DNA of 34,553 nucleotides from Methanosarcina sp. Lineage in GTDB: Archaea; Halobacteriota; Methanosarcinia; Methanosarcinales; Methanosarcinaceae. The DNA is taken from assembly GCF_028693135.1 (NCBI RefSeq), contig NZ_JAQUVZ010000039.1, positions 1 through 34,553 on the forward strand. Reading direction: 5' to 3'. Shown here piece after piece: positions 8,520 through 17,719 of the stretch. How positions within the stretch are numbered: the first letter of the stretch is position 1; every line of letters starts with the position of its first letter. The notes under the pieces are model-generated. The model was not told the DNA's origin. It did not search any database and worked only from the letters and a program-made list of their open reading frames with translations. The position numbers and the translations under genes were made by a program.

Positions 8520-9707
8520 TTACTTCTTATCCATAACTTTCCTGTACATCCTCGCCTGGAACCCGTGATACTTCGCAAACCCTTCAGCATCCTGCTGGTT
8601 AATGGTCTGGCTGTCAAATGAAACGAGATCCTCAGAATAAAGCGCATTTGGCGAACTGCGGGCAAGGATAGTAAGTGCGCCTTTGTAGAGCTTCACTTTC
8701 ACTGTGCCTGTGACCCTTTCCTGGGACTTGTCGATAAAGGCGTTGAGGTCAGCAAAGAGAGGATCGTCCACAAGGCCGCCGTATGCCATTTCGGACCACT
8801 GTTCTTCAACGGTCTTCTTGAACTTCAGTTCCCCGCGGGTGAGAACGAGTTTTTCGAGGTCGGCATGGGCTGCGAGGAGGACGGTTGCAGCCGGGTGCTC
8901 GTAGTTCTCGCGGGCTTTTAAGCCAAGCACACGGTCCTCGATCATATCTGTCCTGCCGACTCCGTGGGCGCCTGCAATCTCGTTCAGGGATTTGATGAGG
9001 GGGTAGCCGTCCATCAGCTCGTTGTTTAATGAGACCGGGACACCGGCTTTAAACCCGATATCAAGGACGATGGGCTCGTCAGGAGCTTTTTCCGGGGACT
9101 TTGTCCACTCGTAGATCTCTTCCGGCGGGACGAAAGAGGGGTCTTCAAGCCTGCCGCCTTCGATGCTGCGGCTCCAGATGTTTTCGTCAACACTCCAGGG
9201 TTTGGACTTTGTGGCTTCGACAGGGATTCCGTGCTCTTTTGCGTAGTTGATTTCCCATTCGCGGGTCAGGTTCATTTCACGCATCGGGGCGATAACGTCC
9301 ATATCGGTCTGGCGGAAGACGGCTTCGAAGCGGAGCTGGTCATTGCCTTTTCCGGTACAGCCGTGGGCAAGGGCAACTGCGCCTTCTTTTATGGCTGCTT
9401 CGACCACTTTTTTGGCAATCAGCGGGCGGGCGACGGATGTGCCCATAACATAGCCTTCGTAGTTTCCGTTGGCTTTGATCAGGGGGAAGATGTAATCTCT
9501 TACGAACTCTTCCTTTGCATCGATCGTGTAGTGCTTGTTGCTGATCTTCTGGGCTTTTGCGTCAGCTTTCCTGATATCTTCTTCGGGCTGGCCGACGTCA
9601 ACAGCAATTGTGATTACTTCATCGTACCCGTACTTTTCCTTGAGGATGGGGATGCACACCGAGGTGTCAAGCCCACCGGAATATGCAAGTGCAACTTTCT
9701 TTACCAT
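8520..9707 (-). CDS. argG: Argininosuccinate synthase
   Basis: 395 aa. It catalyses ATP-dependent joining of citrulline and aspartate to argininosuccinate, the penultimate step of arginine synthesis, in the cytoplasm. The N-type ATP-pyrophosphatase loop AYSGGLDTS is at residues 8-16, and [11 protein letters not shown] is the conserved citrulline/aspartate-binding region. Length matches the family. I chose ATG at 9707 over an upstream in-frame codon at 9749 because the protein then begins [14 protein letters not shown] as in homologues, and AAGGGG lies about nine bases upstream. It lies in the same direction as carA-carB, which supply carbamoyl phosphate to the same pathway, but has its own leader and probable promoter. 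Its 3' end is partly duplicated at 4925-5008. Confidence 0.97.
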   Translation of the reverse strand: MVKKVALAYSGGLDTSVCIPILKEKYGYDEVITIAVDVGQPEEDIRKADAKAQKISNKHYTIDAKEEFVRDYIFPLIKANGNYEGYVMGTSVARPLIAKKVVEAAIKEGAVALAHGCTGKGNDQLRFEAVFRQTDMDVIAPMREMNLTREWEINYAKEHGIPVEATKSKPWSVDENIWSRSIEGGRLEDPSFVPPEEIYEWTKSPEKAPDEPIVLDIGFKAGVPVSLNNELMDGYPLIKSLNEIAGAHGVGRTDMIEDRVLGLKARENYEHPAATVLLAAHADLEKLVLTRGELKFKKTVEEQWSEMAYGGLVDDPLFADLNAFIDKSQERVTGTVKVKLYKGALTILARSSPNALYSEDLVSFDSQTINQQDAEGFAKYHGFQARMYRKVMDKK

Positions 9708-9756
9708 GCTTTTACTACCCCTTATTTGGCGGATTTGTGATAAGAACAATAATAAT

Positions 9757-9852
9757 TAACGTGTTAATGGTTTAACGTGTCAATGGATTAACGTGTCAAT
9801 GGATTAACGTGTCAATGGATTAACATGTCAATGGATTAACGTGTCAATGGAT
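9757..9852 (-). repeat. Six tandem 16-bp repeats in the argG leader
   Basis: Unit TAACGTGTCAATGGAT repeats head-to-tail six times (9757, 9773, 9789, 9805, 9821, 9837). The first unit has three changes, the fifth has one, and a partial seventh follows. The first unit contains the inverted repeat TTAAC-GT-GTTAA. The array lies between the probable TATA box and the argG start, so it would be mostly transcribed leader, or an iterated operator around the transcription start. It has no spacers and is not a CRISPR. Confidence 0.9.
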
Positions 9853-9868
9853 TAATAAGTTTAATAAG

Positions 9869-9878
9869 TTTTATAAAT
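9869..9878 (-). promoter_or_regulatory. Probable argG TATA box
   Basis: TTTATAAA within an AT-rich run is the best TATA candidate upstream of argG on the minus strand. A start 25-30 bases downstream would fall near 9845, giving a leader of about 140 nt that includes the 16-bp repeat array. Confidence 0.4.
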
Positions 9879-9961
9879 TTAATAATTTTGGTAGCAATAT
9901 GCCAAGTCCTGATAAATTTGACAGCTAACGGGCTGGCAAGTTTAAAAACTGATTATCGTTT

Positions 9962-9990
9962 GCCGGAGGATGGAAAGCCACCCTGCCGGC
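9962..9990 (-). terminator. Strong interrupted hairpin between carB and argG
   Basis: GCCGG pairs with CCGGC at the ends, and inner GG/CC and TGG/CCA-type pairs continue the stem with single mismatches around a short AAAG-side loop. On the minus strand a TTTTT run follows about 20 bases later. It is probably the end of the carAB transcript, or a structured element ahead of argG. Confidence 0.4.
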
Positions 9991-10084
9991 TCTGATTCTC
10001 ATTCAATTATTCCGTTTCCGCTGGCACAGCAGTTTTTTAAAGCAGTACTTTTCAGAGATCCTGCTGCCGGTCTTTTTCTTTACT

Positions 10085-13000
10085 TTACTGCTCCATCTCT
10101 TTATGGTACTCGTTGATGGATTTGATCGTTAGCGCTTCCCCTTTCTTCATGGTCTCGATCGCATCGGCTGCAGCAACAGCTGCCTGGATGGTGGTGATAT
10201 AGGGGACCTTGAAGTCAACAGCTGCCCGCCTGATCCTGTAGCCGTCCTTCCTGGACTGCTTGCTTGTGGGGGTGTTAATTATGAGGTCAACCTCGTCCCT
10301 GCGCATCATATCGATAACATTCGGGCTTCCGTCGTGCACCTTTTTTACAGTGTCCATGAAGACCCCGTGCTGTGCAAGGTAGTTTACAGTACCGCGTGTG
10401 CCCATGAGTTCAAGGCCTGCTGCCTGCAGTTTCCTTGCAACTTCCACAAGTTCGGGTTTGTCTGCTTCCCGAATAGAGAGGAAGACTTTCCCGGTTAGGG
10501 GCAGGAGATTATCAGCTGCAAGCTCTGCCTTATAGTATGCCCTTCCGAAATCATAGTCAATGCCCATGACTTCTCCCGTGCTCTTCATTTCGGGTCCGAG
10601 GACAGGGTCTGCTCCTGGTAGTTTGTCAAAGGGAAGGAGGACTTCTTTGATCGAGACGTGTTTCGGCTTTGGCTCGTCCGTGTAGCCCAGGCTCTTTAAG
10701 CTGTGCCCGACAATCACTTTGGCTGCAATCTTTGCAAGAGGGAGGCCGACCGCTTTTGAGACGAAAGGAATTGTCCTGCTTGAACGCGGGTTTGCTTCAA
10801 GCACAAAGACCTTCCCGCCCTTCTCTGCCATCTGGATATTAATCAGGCCCTTGACCCTAAGGCCCAGAGCAATCTTTCGGGTGTAATCCCTTACCTGGTC
10901 AAGCACATCCGGGGAGAGAGACTGGGGCGGGATTACACAGGCTGAGTCTCCGGAGTGGACCCCGGCTTCCTCAATGTGCTCCATGATTGCCCCGATAAGT
11001 ACATCTTTCTGGTCGCAGACCGCATCCACATCGATTTCGCAGGCTGCTTCAAGGAAGTCGTCGATAAGGATGGGGTGTTCCGGCGAGACCCTGACTGCCT
11101 CTTTCATGTAGCGTTCGAGGTCGATTTCGTCATAAACAATTTCCATTGCCCTGCCGCCGAGCACGTAAGAGGGGCGCACAAGTACCGGGAAACCTATCCT
11201 TTTTGCAACCTCGATTGCTTCCTGATGGGAAGTCGCATATCCACCTTCGGGTTGGGAGATGCCGAGTTTCTGCATAAGGAGGTAGAACTTTTCCCTGTCT
11301 TCGGCAAGGTCCATGTCGTCGGGGTCAGTGCCCATGATCATGGTATTAAGGTCTGTCCTGCGCTTTAACTCCTTTTTCAGGGGGATTGCAAGGTTCACCG
11401 AGGTCTGCCCTCCGAACTGCACAAGGACACCGTCAGGCCTCTCACGTTCGATTACGTTCATTACGTATTCCATTGTGAGGGGTTCAAAAAAGAGCTTGTC
11501 CGAGGTGTCAAAGTCCGTTGACACGGTTTCAGGGTTATTGTTAATGATATGGGTCTCTATGCCCTCTTCCCTGAGTGCGATTACTGCATGGACGGTACAG
11601 TAGTCGAACTCTATTCCCTGCCCGATCCTGATTGGTCCTGCCCCGAGGATGAGGATTTTCTTCCTGTCAGTGGGGGTTGTCTCACAGGTGTCTTCGTAAG
11701 TGGAATAGTAGTAAGGAGTTGCTGCCTGGAACTCGGCTGCACAGGTGTCCACCATTTTGAAGGTAGCGAGAATTCCGTATGCATGCCTGAGGTCGCTTAT
11801 TTCCTGCCTGGTCTTTCCGGTCAGCTCTGCAAGGCGACTGTCAGGGAAACCCATCTTTTTTACTTCGCGCAGGAATTCAGGATTTAGTTCTTCTACGCGG
11901 ATGCGCTTTTCCATATCCACGATATTCTTCATCTTTGAGATAAAGAAGGGGTTGATGCTCGAAAGTTCGGCAATTTCCTTTATCGACATTCCCCTCTCAA
12001 GCGCGTGGAAGATCACAAAAAGGCGTTCGCTTGTTGGGGTCTTGAGGAGAGTTTTGATTTCTGGTTCTTCCCAGCGTTTTATTCCCAGCTGAGAGTCGAT
12101 ATCAAGAGATTTGAAAGCCTTCAGGAGGGACTCTTCAATTGTCCTGCCTATTGCCATGATTTCTCCCGTACTTTTCATGGCTGTGGTCAGGGTCTTGTCT
12201 GCGGTGGTAAACTTGTCAAAAGGCCACCTGGGAATCTTTGTGATCACGTAGTCCAGAGCCGGCTCAAAAGAGGCAGGAGTGCTCATGGTAACGTTGTTTA
12301 TGATCTCATCAAGTGTCATTCCGATTGCAATCTTTGCGGTAACACGTGCAATCGGGTAGCCTGTGGCTTTGGACGCAAGGGCGGAAGACCGGGAGACCCT
12401 TGGGTTTACCTCGACGATTCTGTAGTCGCCTTCCTTTAAGGCATACTGGATATTGCACCCTCCTTCGATCTTGAGGGCACGTATGATCTTAATAGAGGCA
12501 CTTCTGAGCATCTGGTGCTCTGCATCGGTCATGGTCTGTGAAGGGGCAACAACTGCCGATTCTCCGGTATGCACGCCCATGGGATCGATGTTTTCCATGT
12601 TACAGATCACGATGCAGGTATCGTTTGCATCCCTCATGACCTCATACTCAACCTCTGCCCAGCCGAGCACGCTTTCTTCAATAAGCACCTGATTGATGCG
12701 GCTGCGCCTGAGCCCGCGTTCCGTAATCTCAAGGAGCTCTTCTTTTGTGCGGGCAATTCCGCCGCCAGCCCCGCCAAGGGTGTAAGCCGGGCGGACGATC
12801 AGGGGTAAACCGAGTTCTCCGACAACCTCTTCGGCTTCTTTTAAGGAATGGACTGCACGGCTTAAAGGAACTTTTTCCCCGATCCTCAACATGGTTTCCT
12901 TGAAGAGTTCCCTATCTTCCGTGTTTTTGATAGCGTCAACAGGAGTTCCCAGGATCTGAACCCCGTATTTTTCAAAGACGCCCATTTCTGCAAGTTCACT

Positions 13001-13297
13001 GGTAATATTAAGGCCTGTCTGTCCGCCAATGCCTGCAATGATCCCGTCCGGGCGCTCTTTTTCAATGATTTTTTCTACAATTCTGGCATCAAGGGGCTCG
13101 ATATAGACCGAATCAGCCATTTCGGGGTCGGTCATAATGGTTGCAGGGTTTGAGTTTACAAGCACAACCTGCACGCCTTCTTCTTTTAAGGACCTGCACG
13201 CCTGGCTTCCTGAGAAGTCGAACTCTGCAGCCTGTCCGATTGTGATCGGCCCTGAGCCTATAAGCAAAACTTTCTTTATGTCCTCACGTTTTGGCAT
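10085..13297 (-). CDS. carB: Carbamoyl-phosphate synthase large subunit
   Basis: 1070 aa. It makes carbamoyl phosphate from bicarbonate, ammonia (channelled from CarA) and two ATP, for arginine and pyrimidine synthesis. Two homologous halves are visible: VLLIGSGPITIGQAAEFD near the N-terminus and ILILGAGPIRIGQGIEFDY near residue 550, each followed by an ATP-grasp domain. The C-terminal 130 residues are the MGS-like allosteric domain (DLIINTPTSKQSRKDGYRIRR). ATG at 13297 is preferred to a TTG six bases upstream. It overlaps the carA stop by one base (TGATG), with GGAGG inside carA, so translation is coupled. Length is standard and no key motif is missing. Confidence 0.98.
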   Translation of the reverse strand: MPKREDIKKVLLIGSGPITIGQAAEFDFSGSQACRSLKEEGVQVVLVNSNPATIMTDPEMADSVYIEPLDARIVEKIIEKERPDGIIAGIGGQTGLNITSELAEMGVFEKYGVQILGTPVDAIKNTEDRELFKETMLRIGEKVPLSRAVHSLKEAEEVVGELGLPLIVRPAYTLGGAGGGIARTKEELLEITERGLRRSRINQVLIEESVLGWAEVEYEVMRDANDTCIVICNMENIDPMGVHTGESAVVAPSQTMTDAEHQMLRSASIKIIRALKIEGGCNIQYALKEGDYRIVEVNPRVSRSSALASKATGYPIARVTAKIAIGMTLDEIINNVTMSTPASFEPALDYVITKIPRWPFDKFTTADKTLTTAMKSTGEIMAIGRTIEESLLKAFKSLDIDSQLGIKRWEEPEIKTLLKTPTSERLFVIFHALERGMSIKEIAELSSINPFFISKMKNIVDMEKRIRVEELNPEFLREVKKMGFPDSRLAELTGKTRQEISDLRHAYGILATFKMVDTCAAEFQAATPYYYSTYEDTCETTPTDRKKILILGAGPIRIGQGIEFDYCTVHAVIALREEGIETHIINNNPETVSTDFDTSDKLFFEPLTMEYVMNVIERERPDGVLVQFGGQTSVNLAIPLKKELKRRTDLNTMIMGTDPDDMDLAEDREKFYLLMQKLGISQPEGGYATSHQEAIEVAKRIGFPVLVRPSYVLGGRAMEIVYDEIDLERYMKEAVRVSPEHPILIDDFLEAACEIDVDAVCDQKDVLIGAIMEHIEEAGVHSGDSACVIPPQSLSPDVLDQVRDYTRKIALGLRVKGLINIQMAEKGGKVFVLEANPRSSRTIPFVSKAVGLPLAKIAAKVIVGHSLKSLGYTDEPKPKHVSIKEVLLPFDKLPGADPVLGPEMKSTGEVMGIDYDFGRAYYKAELAADNLLPLTGKVFLSIREADKPELVEVARKLQAAGLELMGTRGTVNYLAQHGVFMDTVKKVHDGSPNVIDMMRRDEVDLIINTPTSKQSRKDGYRIRRAAVDFKVPYITTIQAAVAAADAIETMKKGEALTIKSINEYHKEMEQ

Positions 13298-14406
13298 CAG
13301 CAATCCCCTCCGAGGACCTTTACGACCTTGCCGAAGAATGTCTCCTCGGTATCCATGGGCCCTGCCTGGGCTTCAGGGTGGAATTGCACACTGAAAATGT
13401 CCAGGTCTTTGTGGGAGACCCCTTCAACGGTTTTGTCGTTTGCATTCAGGTACTTCACGTAGAGCCCTGTCCCTTCAAGGGAATCCGCATCCACAGCATA
13501 CCCATGGTTCTGGGAGCTTATGAAAATCTTGTTTTCAATAAGGTCCTTTACTGGCTGGTTTCCTCCCCTGTGCCCGAACTTAAGCTTGTAAGTCCTGGCT
13601 CCCATTGCAAGGGAAATTATCTGGTGCCCGAAACAGATCCCTGCGACCGGAATTGTGCCTGCAAAAGCTTTTACAGCATTTATCGCGTCGGTTGCTTTTT
13701 CCGGGTCTCCGGGCCCGTTTGAAACAAAAAGAAGGTCAGGTTCGTACCCTGCAATTTCCTTTGGCTTTGTGGTTGCAGGGACGAGGGTAAGGTCAATTCC
13801 CCTTTTATGCAGGTTGTTTATGATGTTCCTTTTTATCCCAAGGTCAACTACAACTGCATGTTTGGGTTTGCCACTACCCTTCCAGGCACCGGCTGCTCCG
13901 GGGATAAAGCGGGGTTCCTTACATGTTACAAGTGCGATAAGTTCTTCATCCGTTATCTGTGGAAAATTCCTTGCCACATCCACGGCTTCTTCCCCATCGT
14001 CACTGCCAGTGATCAGGGCTGCACGCATTGTCCCGCGCTCCCTTGCTCCTATGGTGAGCATACGGGTGTCAACGCCTTCTATCCCTGGTTTTCCTTCATC
14101 CTCTAAAAATTTGTGGATAGAACGGGTGGATTTGTAGTGATAGGGTTTTTTGCAGGCTTCCCGGACAACAAGCCCTTCAGCATGGATGTTGTCGGACTGG
14201 AAACGCTCTCCACTGACACCATAGTTTCCTATAAGAGGGTAGGTGAACATTAAAATCTGACCCTTGTAGGAAGGGTCAGTCATAGCCTCCTCATATCCCG
14301 TAAATTGAGTCGTAAAAACAAGTTCGCCGCAAGCTGTGCCTTCGGCACCAAAACCGGTGCCCTTAATAATTGTTCCGTCTGCTAATCCTAGTACTGCTTT
14401 CATCAT
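13297..14406 (-). CDS. carA: Carbamoyl-phosphate synthase small (glutaminase) subunit
   Basis: About 369 aa. It hydrolyses glutamine and passes ammonia to CarB. The N-terminal CPSase small-chain domain is followed by a class I glutamine amidotransferase. The nucleophile cysteine is in VAGICFGHQI (about residue 257) and the catalytic histidine and glutamate are in VQFHPEAQAGP (about 342-345). Two adjacent ATG codons (14406 and 14403) are possible starts with AGGT a few bases upstream; an in-frame extension to 14436 would add ten unlikely residues. It is the first gene of the carAB operon. Confidence 0.97.
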   Translation of the reverse strand: MMKAVLGLADGTIIKGTGFGAEGTACGELVFTTQFTGYEEAMTDPSYKGQILMFTYPLIGNYGVSGERFQSDNIHAEGLVVREACKKPYHYKSTRSIHKFLEDEGKPGIEGVDTRMLTIGARERGTMRAALITGSDDGEEAVDVARNFPQITDEELIALVTCKEPRFIPGAAGAWKGSGKPKHAVVVDLGIKRNIINNLHKRGIDLTLVPATTKPKEIAGYEPDLLFVSNGPGDPEKATDAINAVKAFAGTIPVAGICFGHQIISLAMGARTYKLKFGHRGGNQPVKDLIENKIFISSQNHGYAVDADSLEGTGLYVKYLNANDKTVEGVSHKDLDIFSVQFHPEAQAGPMDTEETFFGKVVKVLGGDC

Positions 14407-14493
14407 CTGAACCTGCGAGTAAATGACATAAGACATGTATAAGTGTTGCGATGATTTTCCCGATTACCTTATTTTTCTATTTTGTTCAGTCTG

Positions 14494-14505
14494 TTTATAT
14501 ATAAA
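14494..14505 (-). promoter_or_regulatory. Probable carA TATA box
   Basis: A symmetric TTTATATATAAA lies about 90 bases upstream of the carA start, in an otherwise AT-rich region. Its symmetry means direction is inferred only from the gene. Confidence 0.4.
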
Positions 14506-14990
14506 TATTTCAATTTATCAAAATATTTCAATTAAATCTTTTCTTTCGAGAATCTTTCTTTCAAACTACATCAAAATATTTCCCCGTAAACCCGGTGCTT
14601 ATCAATAACAGAAACAGAATCTTAACACATTATAAACATATTAAGAATAATTTTGATACATCAATGAAATGCCAATAAGTTGCTAAAAGGTTGCCAAAAT
14701 TTGCTAATGTGTCTTCAAAAAAATAATTATATATTCATTAAAATAAAATTATACCACGAAACCAGAATATGCTGAATTCATGGCAAATTTCACACGTTTT
14801 GATCCCGAGTTTATATATTATTTATGCTAGTTTTATTCTTTCAAATGTTTGTTATATATAAATGTTCCGCAAAAATATAATATATGAGGGGTACAGATTT
14901 AGAGGTAAGAAAAATAAGCGGTTTAAGCTGAAAAAATTAGGGAGTTCTCTTAAATCTATATTGTATTTATATTACATATATATTTTTTGA

Positions 14991-15012
14991 CTGTATAAAT
15001 TTAGTTATACAG
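14991..15012 (+). promoter_or_regulatory. Operator-like palindrome covering the TATA box of the betaine transporter operon
   Basis: CTGTATAA (14991-14998), a six-base spacer, then TTATACAG (15005-15012) form a perfect 8-bp inverted repeat. The left arm and spacer read TATAAATTTA, a good archaeal TATA box about 130 bases upstream of the first gene. A regulator bound here would block TBP, the usual arrangement for archaeal repressors. Confidence 0.5.
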
Positions 15013-15131
15013 GCGGCAAATTAATTTTAATAAATTTTAGTTTTTATTTCCCGAGTTTTTTGTGGTAATTGTCTACCTTTTGTAAGAACTGTCGATAATT
15101 TTTGGAAAAATTCGGTCAAATCGGTATTATT

Positions 15132-16646
15132 ATGAACAAAAATATAAAACTAGAAGTACGAAACATTACCAAAGTTTTTGGTAAGCATCCCCAAAAAGGA
15201 ATTTCCCTTCTAAATGAAGGCTTATCCAAAAGTGAAATTTTTGAAAAGACAAAACAGACCATAGGGCTCGACAATGTTAACTTTGAGGTCTATGATGGAG
15301 AGATTTTCGTAATAATGGGGCTTTCAGGTTCTGGGAAATCCACTCTTCTGCGCTGCTTGAACCGCCTTATCGAACCAACGAAAGGAGAGATCCTGATCGA
15401 TGGGCAGAACATTACTGATATGAACCCTGAGGAACTGAGAAATACCCGCAGGAACAAGCTTGGAATGGTTTTTCAGAATTTTGCCCTGCTGCCTCACAGA
15501 TCTGTCCTGGATAATGTGGCTTACGGACTTGAGATTCAGGGAATTCCTAAAGAAGAACGCTACTTAAAGGCACTTGAAGCCATAGAAACCGTAGGGCTCA
15601 AAGGCCAGGAAAATAGCAGGATAACACAGCTCAGCGGAGGCATGAAGCAGAGGGTAGGACTTGCAAGGGCGCTTGCCAATGACCCTGACATCCTGCTTAT
15701 GGACGAGGCTTTCAGTGCCCTTGATCCCCTTATCAGGAGCGATATGCAGGATGAGCTGCTTTCCCTTGAGGACAGAGTGCAAAAGACAATTATTTTTGTC
15801 TCCCACGACCTGGACGAAGCCCTGAAAATCGGGGACCGCATAGCACTCATGAAAGACGGGGAAATTGTCCAGATAGGGACCCCTGAAGAGATCCTGACCG
15901 AACCTGCAGATTCCTATGTTTCGAGGTTCGTTGCAGGGGTCGACAGGTCTAAAATCCTCACCGCTGAATCGGTTATGAAACGGCCGGACCCTATCATATC
16001 CATCAATTCCGGGCCCAGGGTTGCCATTCAGTTGATGAAAGACCATGGAATCTCCTCGATTTATGTGGTTGAGGGGAAGAACAGGCGCCTGAAAGGGATA
16101 GTTATGATAGGGGATGTCCTTGAAGCCCTGAAAAAAGGAAAGAGCCTTGAATCAGTAATGATTCCGGATACCCCCCGTGTAGCTCCGGATATGCCTCTTA
16201 AAGAGGTAATCCCTCTGATTGCAGACAGCCAGTACCCTCTTGCAGTAGTCAATGATTCCGGAAAGTTACTCGGGATTATAGTCCGGGCCAGTGTGCTTGG
16301 TGCCCTTGCAATTTCCGGAGAGATCGAGCAGGACGAGGTTCCCGAAGAAAAAGCTTCAGAAGAAAGTGCCTCAGGAGATAAAATTCCTGAAGAGAAGCCT
16401 CCTGAAGAGAAAACTCCTGAAGAGAAAACTCCTGAAGAGAAGCCTCCTGAAAAAACAGTTTCCATCGGTAAAAATGAAGGCGAAGATGGGCAGCCACCCG
16501 AAGGCTCAGGCGGCTCTGGCAATATAATTAACAACGGAATTGACAGCGGACCTGTGCCTGCAGAAGCAGGAGCAAATAACGGAGCGCCTGCCAAAGCCCC
16601 TGACAGGTCTGATACCATGCCGGGCTCTGAGGTGAAAACATGCTGA
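15132..16646 (+). CDS. proV: Betaine-type ABC transporter ATP-binding subunit with CBS domains (ProV/OtaA-like)
   Basis: 504 aa. This is the ATPase that energises uptake of a quaternary ammonium osmolyte such as glycine betaine. Walker A GLSGSGKST is near residue 63, the signature LSGGMKQR near 166, and Walker B ILLMDEAFSALD near 188. Two CBS domains (about 278-395) follow and are known ionic-strength or ligand sensors in this family. The tail is unusual: a Pro-Glu-Lys tract with PEEK repeats (about 400-440), then a Gly/Asn/Ala-rich stretch to the end. ATG at 15132 is preferred to a TTG at 15102. Its stop overlaps the permease start by seven bases. In Methanosarcina mazei the equivalent transporter is called Ota; whether this is the salt-induced copy is not visible. 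Confidence 0.92.
   Translation: MNKNIKLEVRNITKVFGKHPQKGISLLNEGLSKSEIFEKTKQTIGLDNVNFEVYDGEIFVIMGLSGSGKSTLLRCLNRLIEPTKGEILIDGQNITDMNPEELRNTRRNKLGMVFQNFALLPHRSVLDNVAYGLEIQGIPKEERYLKALEAIETVGLKGQENSRITQLSGGMKQRVGLARALANDPDILLMDEAFSALDPLIRSDMQDELLSLEDRVQKTIIFVSHDLDEALKIGDRIALMKDGEIVQIGTPEEILTEPADSYVSRFVAGVDRSKILTAESVMKRPDPIISINSGPRVAIQLMKDHGISSIYVVEGKNRRLKGIVMIGDVLEALKKGKSLESVMIPDTPRVAPDMPLKEVIPLIADSQYPLAVVNDSGKLLGIIVRASVLGALAISGEIEQDEVPEEKASEESASGDKIPEEKPPEEKTPEEKTPEEKPPEKTVSIGKNEGEDGQPPEGSGGSGNIINNGIDSGPVPAEAGANNGAPAKAPDRSDTMPGSEVKTC
16384..16455 (+). repeat. 15-bp in-frame repeats encoding PEEK units
   Basis: Near-identical units of the type CCTGAAGAGAAAACT repeat four to five times inside the ATPase gene. 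They encode a charged Pro-Glu-Lys linker, and the copy number could vary by slippage without loss of frame. Confidence 0.75.
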
Positions 16647-17470
16647 TTCCCCGGCTCCCCATCGGAGACACGGTCGAGTTTGCTGTGGACTGGGTCGAAG
16701 GCAATTTCGGCATATTTCTGGACTTTATAAGCGATCAGCTTGATTTCCTGATCACGGGTTTAAAAGATGTGCTTCTTTTCCTGCCTCCGGAACTCTTCAT
16801 CCTCGTAATTTCCCTGCTTGCCTACTTTGCGGGGAAGCGCAATATCAAGCTTGCAGTCGGGACTGCATTCGGTTTTTTCCTTATCCAGAATATGGGGCTC
16901 TGGGTGCTCTCGATAGAGACACTCGCCCTCGTGCTCTCCTCTGCCCTGCTTACCCTGGTTATAGGAATTCCCGTAGGGATCCTCTGTGCAAAAAACGAAA
17001 TGCTTTACCATATTGTAAAGCCCCTGCTTGATCTCATGCAGACCATGCCGTCTTTTGTGTACCTGATCCCTGCCCTGATCTTTTTCGGGCTCGGAAACGT
17101 CCCGGGCATGATCGCAACGGTTGTCTTTGCCATGCCCCCCGCAATCAGGCTTACCAACCTGGGGATCAGACAGGTCCCAAAAGAGCTAAAAGAGGTCGCA
17201 GACGCCTTTGGCTCCACGGGCTGGCAGAAGCTTGCAAAGGTGGAACTGCCTGTGGCTCTCCCTACCATAATGGCCGGGGTCAACCAGTGCATTATGCTCT
17301 CCCTTTCAATGGTCGTCATTGCAGCAATGATTGGAGCCAGAGGGCTCGGGTACCAGGTCCTTTTCGGGATCCAGCGGGTGGACATCAGTATGGGCTTCGA
17401 AGCAGGGCTCGCTATTGTCATAATAGCTGTTGTCCTGGACAGGATTACCCAGAACCTCAGCCCCAGGTAA
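16640..17470 (+). CDS. proW: Betaine-type ABC transporter permease (ProW/OtaB-like)
   Basis: 276 aa integral membrane permease. It has several hydrophobic segments (ELFILVISLLAYFAG, LALVLSSALLTLVIGIPVGI, AGLAIVIIAVVL and others). The EAA loop that contacts the ATPase lies around IRQVPKELKEVADAFGSTG, and the family motif LLDLMQTMPSFVYLIP is present. ATG at 16640 has GGTGA five bases upstream and overlaps the end of the ATPase gene (ATGCTGA), so the two are translationally coupled. Confidence 0.93.
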   Translation: MLIPRLPIGDTVEFAVDWVEGNFGIFLDFISDQLDFLITGLKDVLLFLPPELFILVISLLAYFAGKRNIKLAVGTAFGFFLIQNMGLWVLSIETLALVLSSALLTLVIGIPVGILCAKNEMLYHIVKPLLDLMQTMPSFVYLIPALIFFGLGNVPGMIATVVFAMPPAIRLTNLGIRQVPKELKEVADAFGSTGWQKLAKVELPVALPTIMAGVNQCIMLSLSMVVIAAMIGARGLGYQVLFGIQRVDISMGFEAGLAIVIIAVVLDRITQNLSPR

Positions 17471-17719
17471 AAAATTCCTAAAAACATTCCACTCCTGATG
17501 CCTTTGAAACAGGCACACAGGATTCAGAATTTCACTTTAACAGGGACGCCTCCTACCAGACAGCACCATACAGTGTAAAACAGTATCTGGAAGAGGTGTA
17601 TCACTCACTTCAATCCCCTGAATATTCTCAAAATAAGAATAAGACTGGACATCAGAAGTCCGGAAATCAGAAGTTAAAAACCAAAATAGAAATAAATTCA
17701 AAAATAGGTTGTAGATATT
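17471..17719 (+). other. Gap inside the transporter operon
   Basis: 249 bases between permease and binding-protein genes. A small hairpin (TGCCT/AGGCA, about 17499-17515) follows the permease stop and could reduce read-through or stabilise the upstream message. There is no convincing gene. Confidence 0.35.

Larger units (their letters stand above)
14407..15131. other. Long AT-rich divergent promoter region between carA and the betaine transporter
   Basis: About 725 bases without a gene. A TTTATATATAAA element at 14494-14505 is well placed as the carA TATA box (minus strand). A palindrome covering a TATA box at 14991-15012 faces the transporter (listed separately). The remainder is AT-rich with no recognised element. 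Confidence 0.5.

Noticed and set aside
9757-9852. Tandem repeats upstream of argG as a CRISPR array
   Set aside because: The 16-bp units are contiguous with no spacers.
8704-14137. Many open frames on the plus strand across argG, carB and carA
   Set aside because: They are antisense shadows of well-recognised genes with full-length conserved motifs and have no ribosome sites or recognisable domains.
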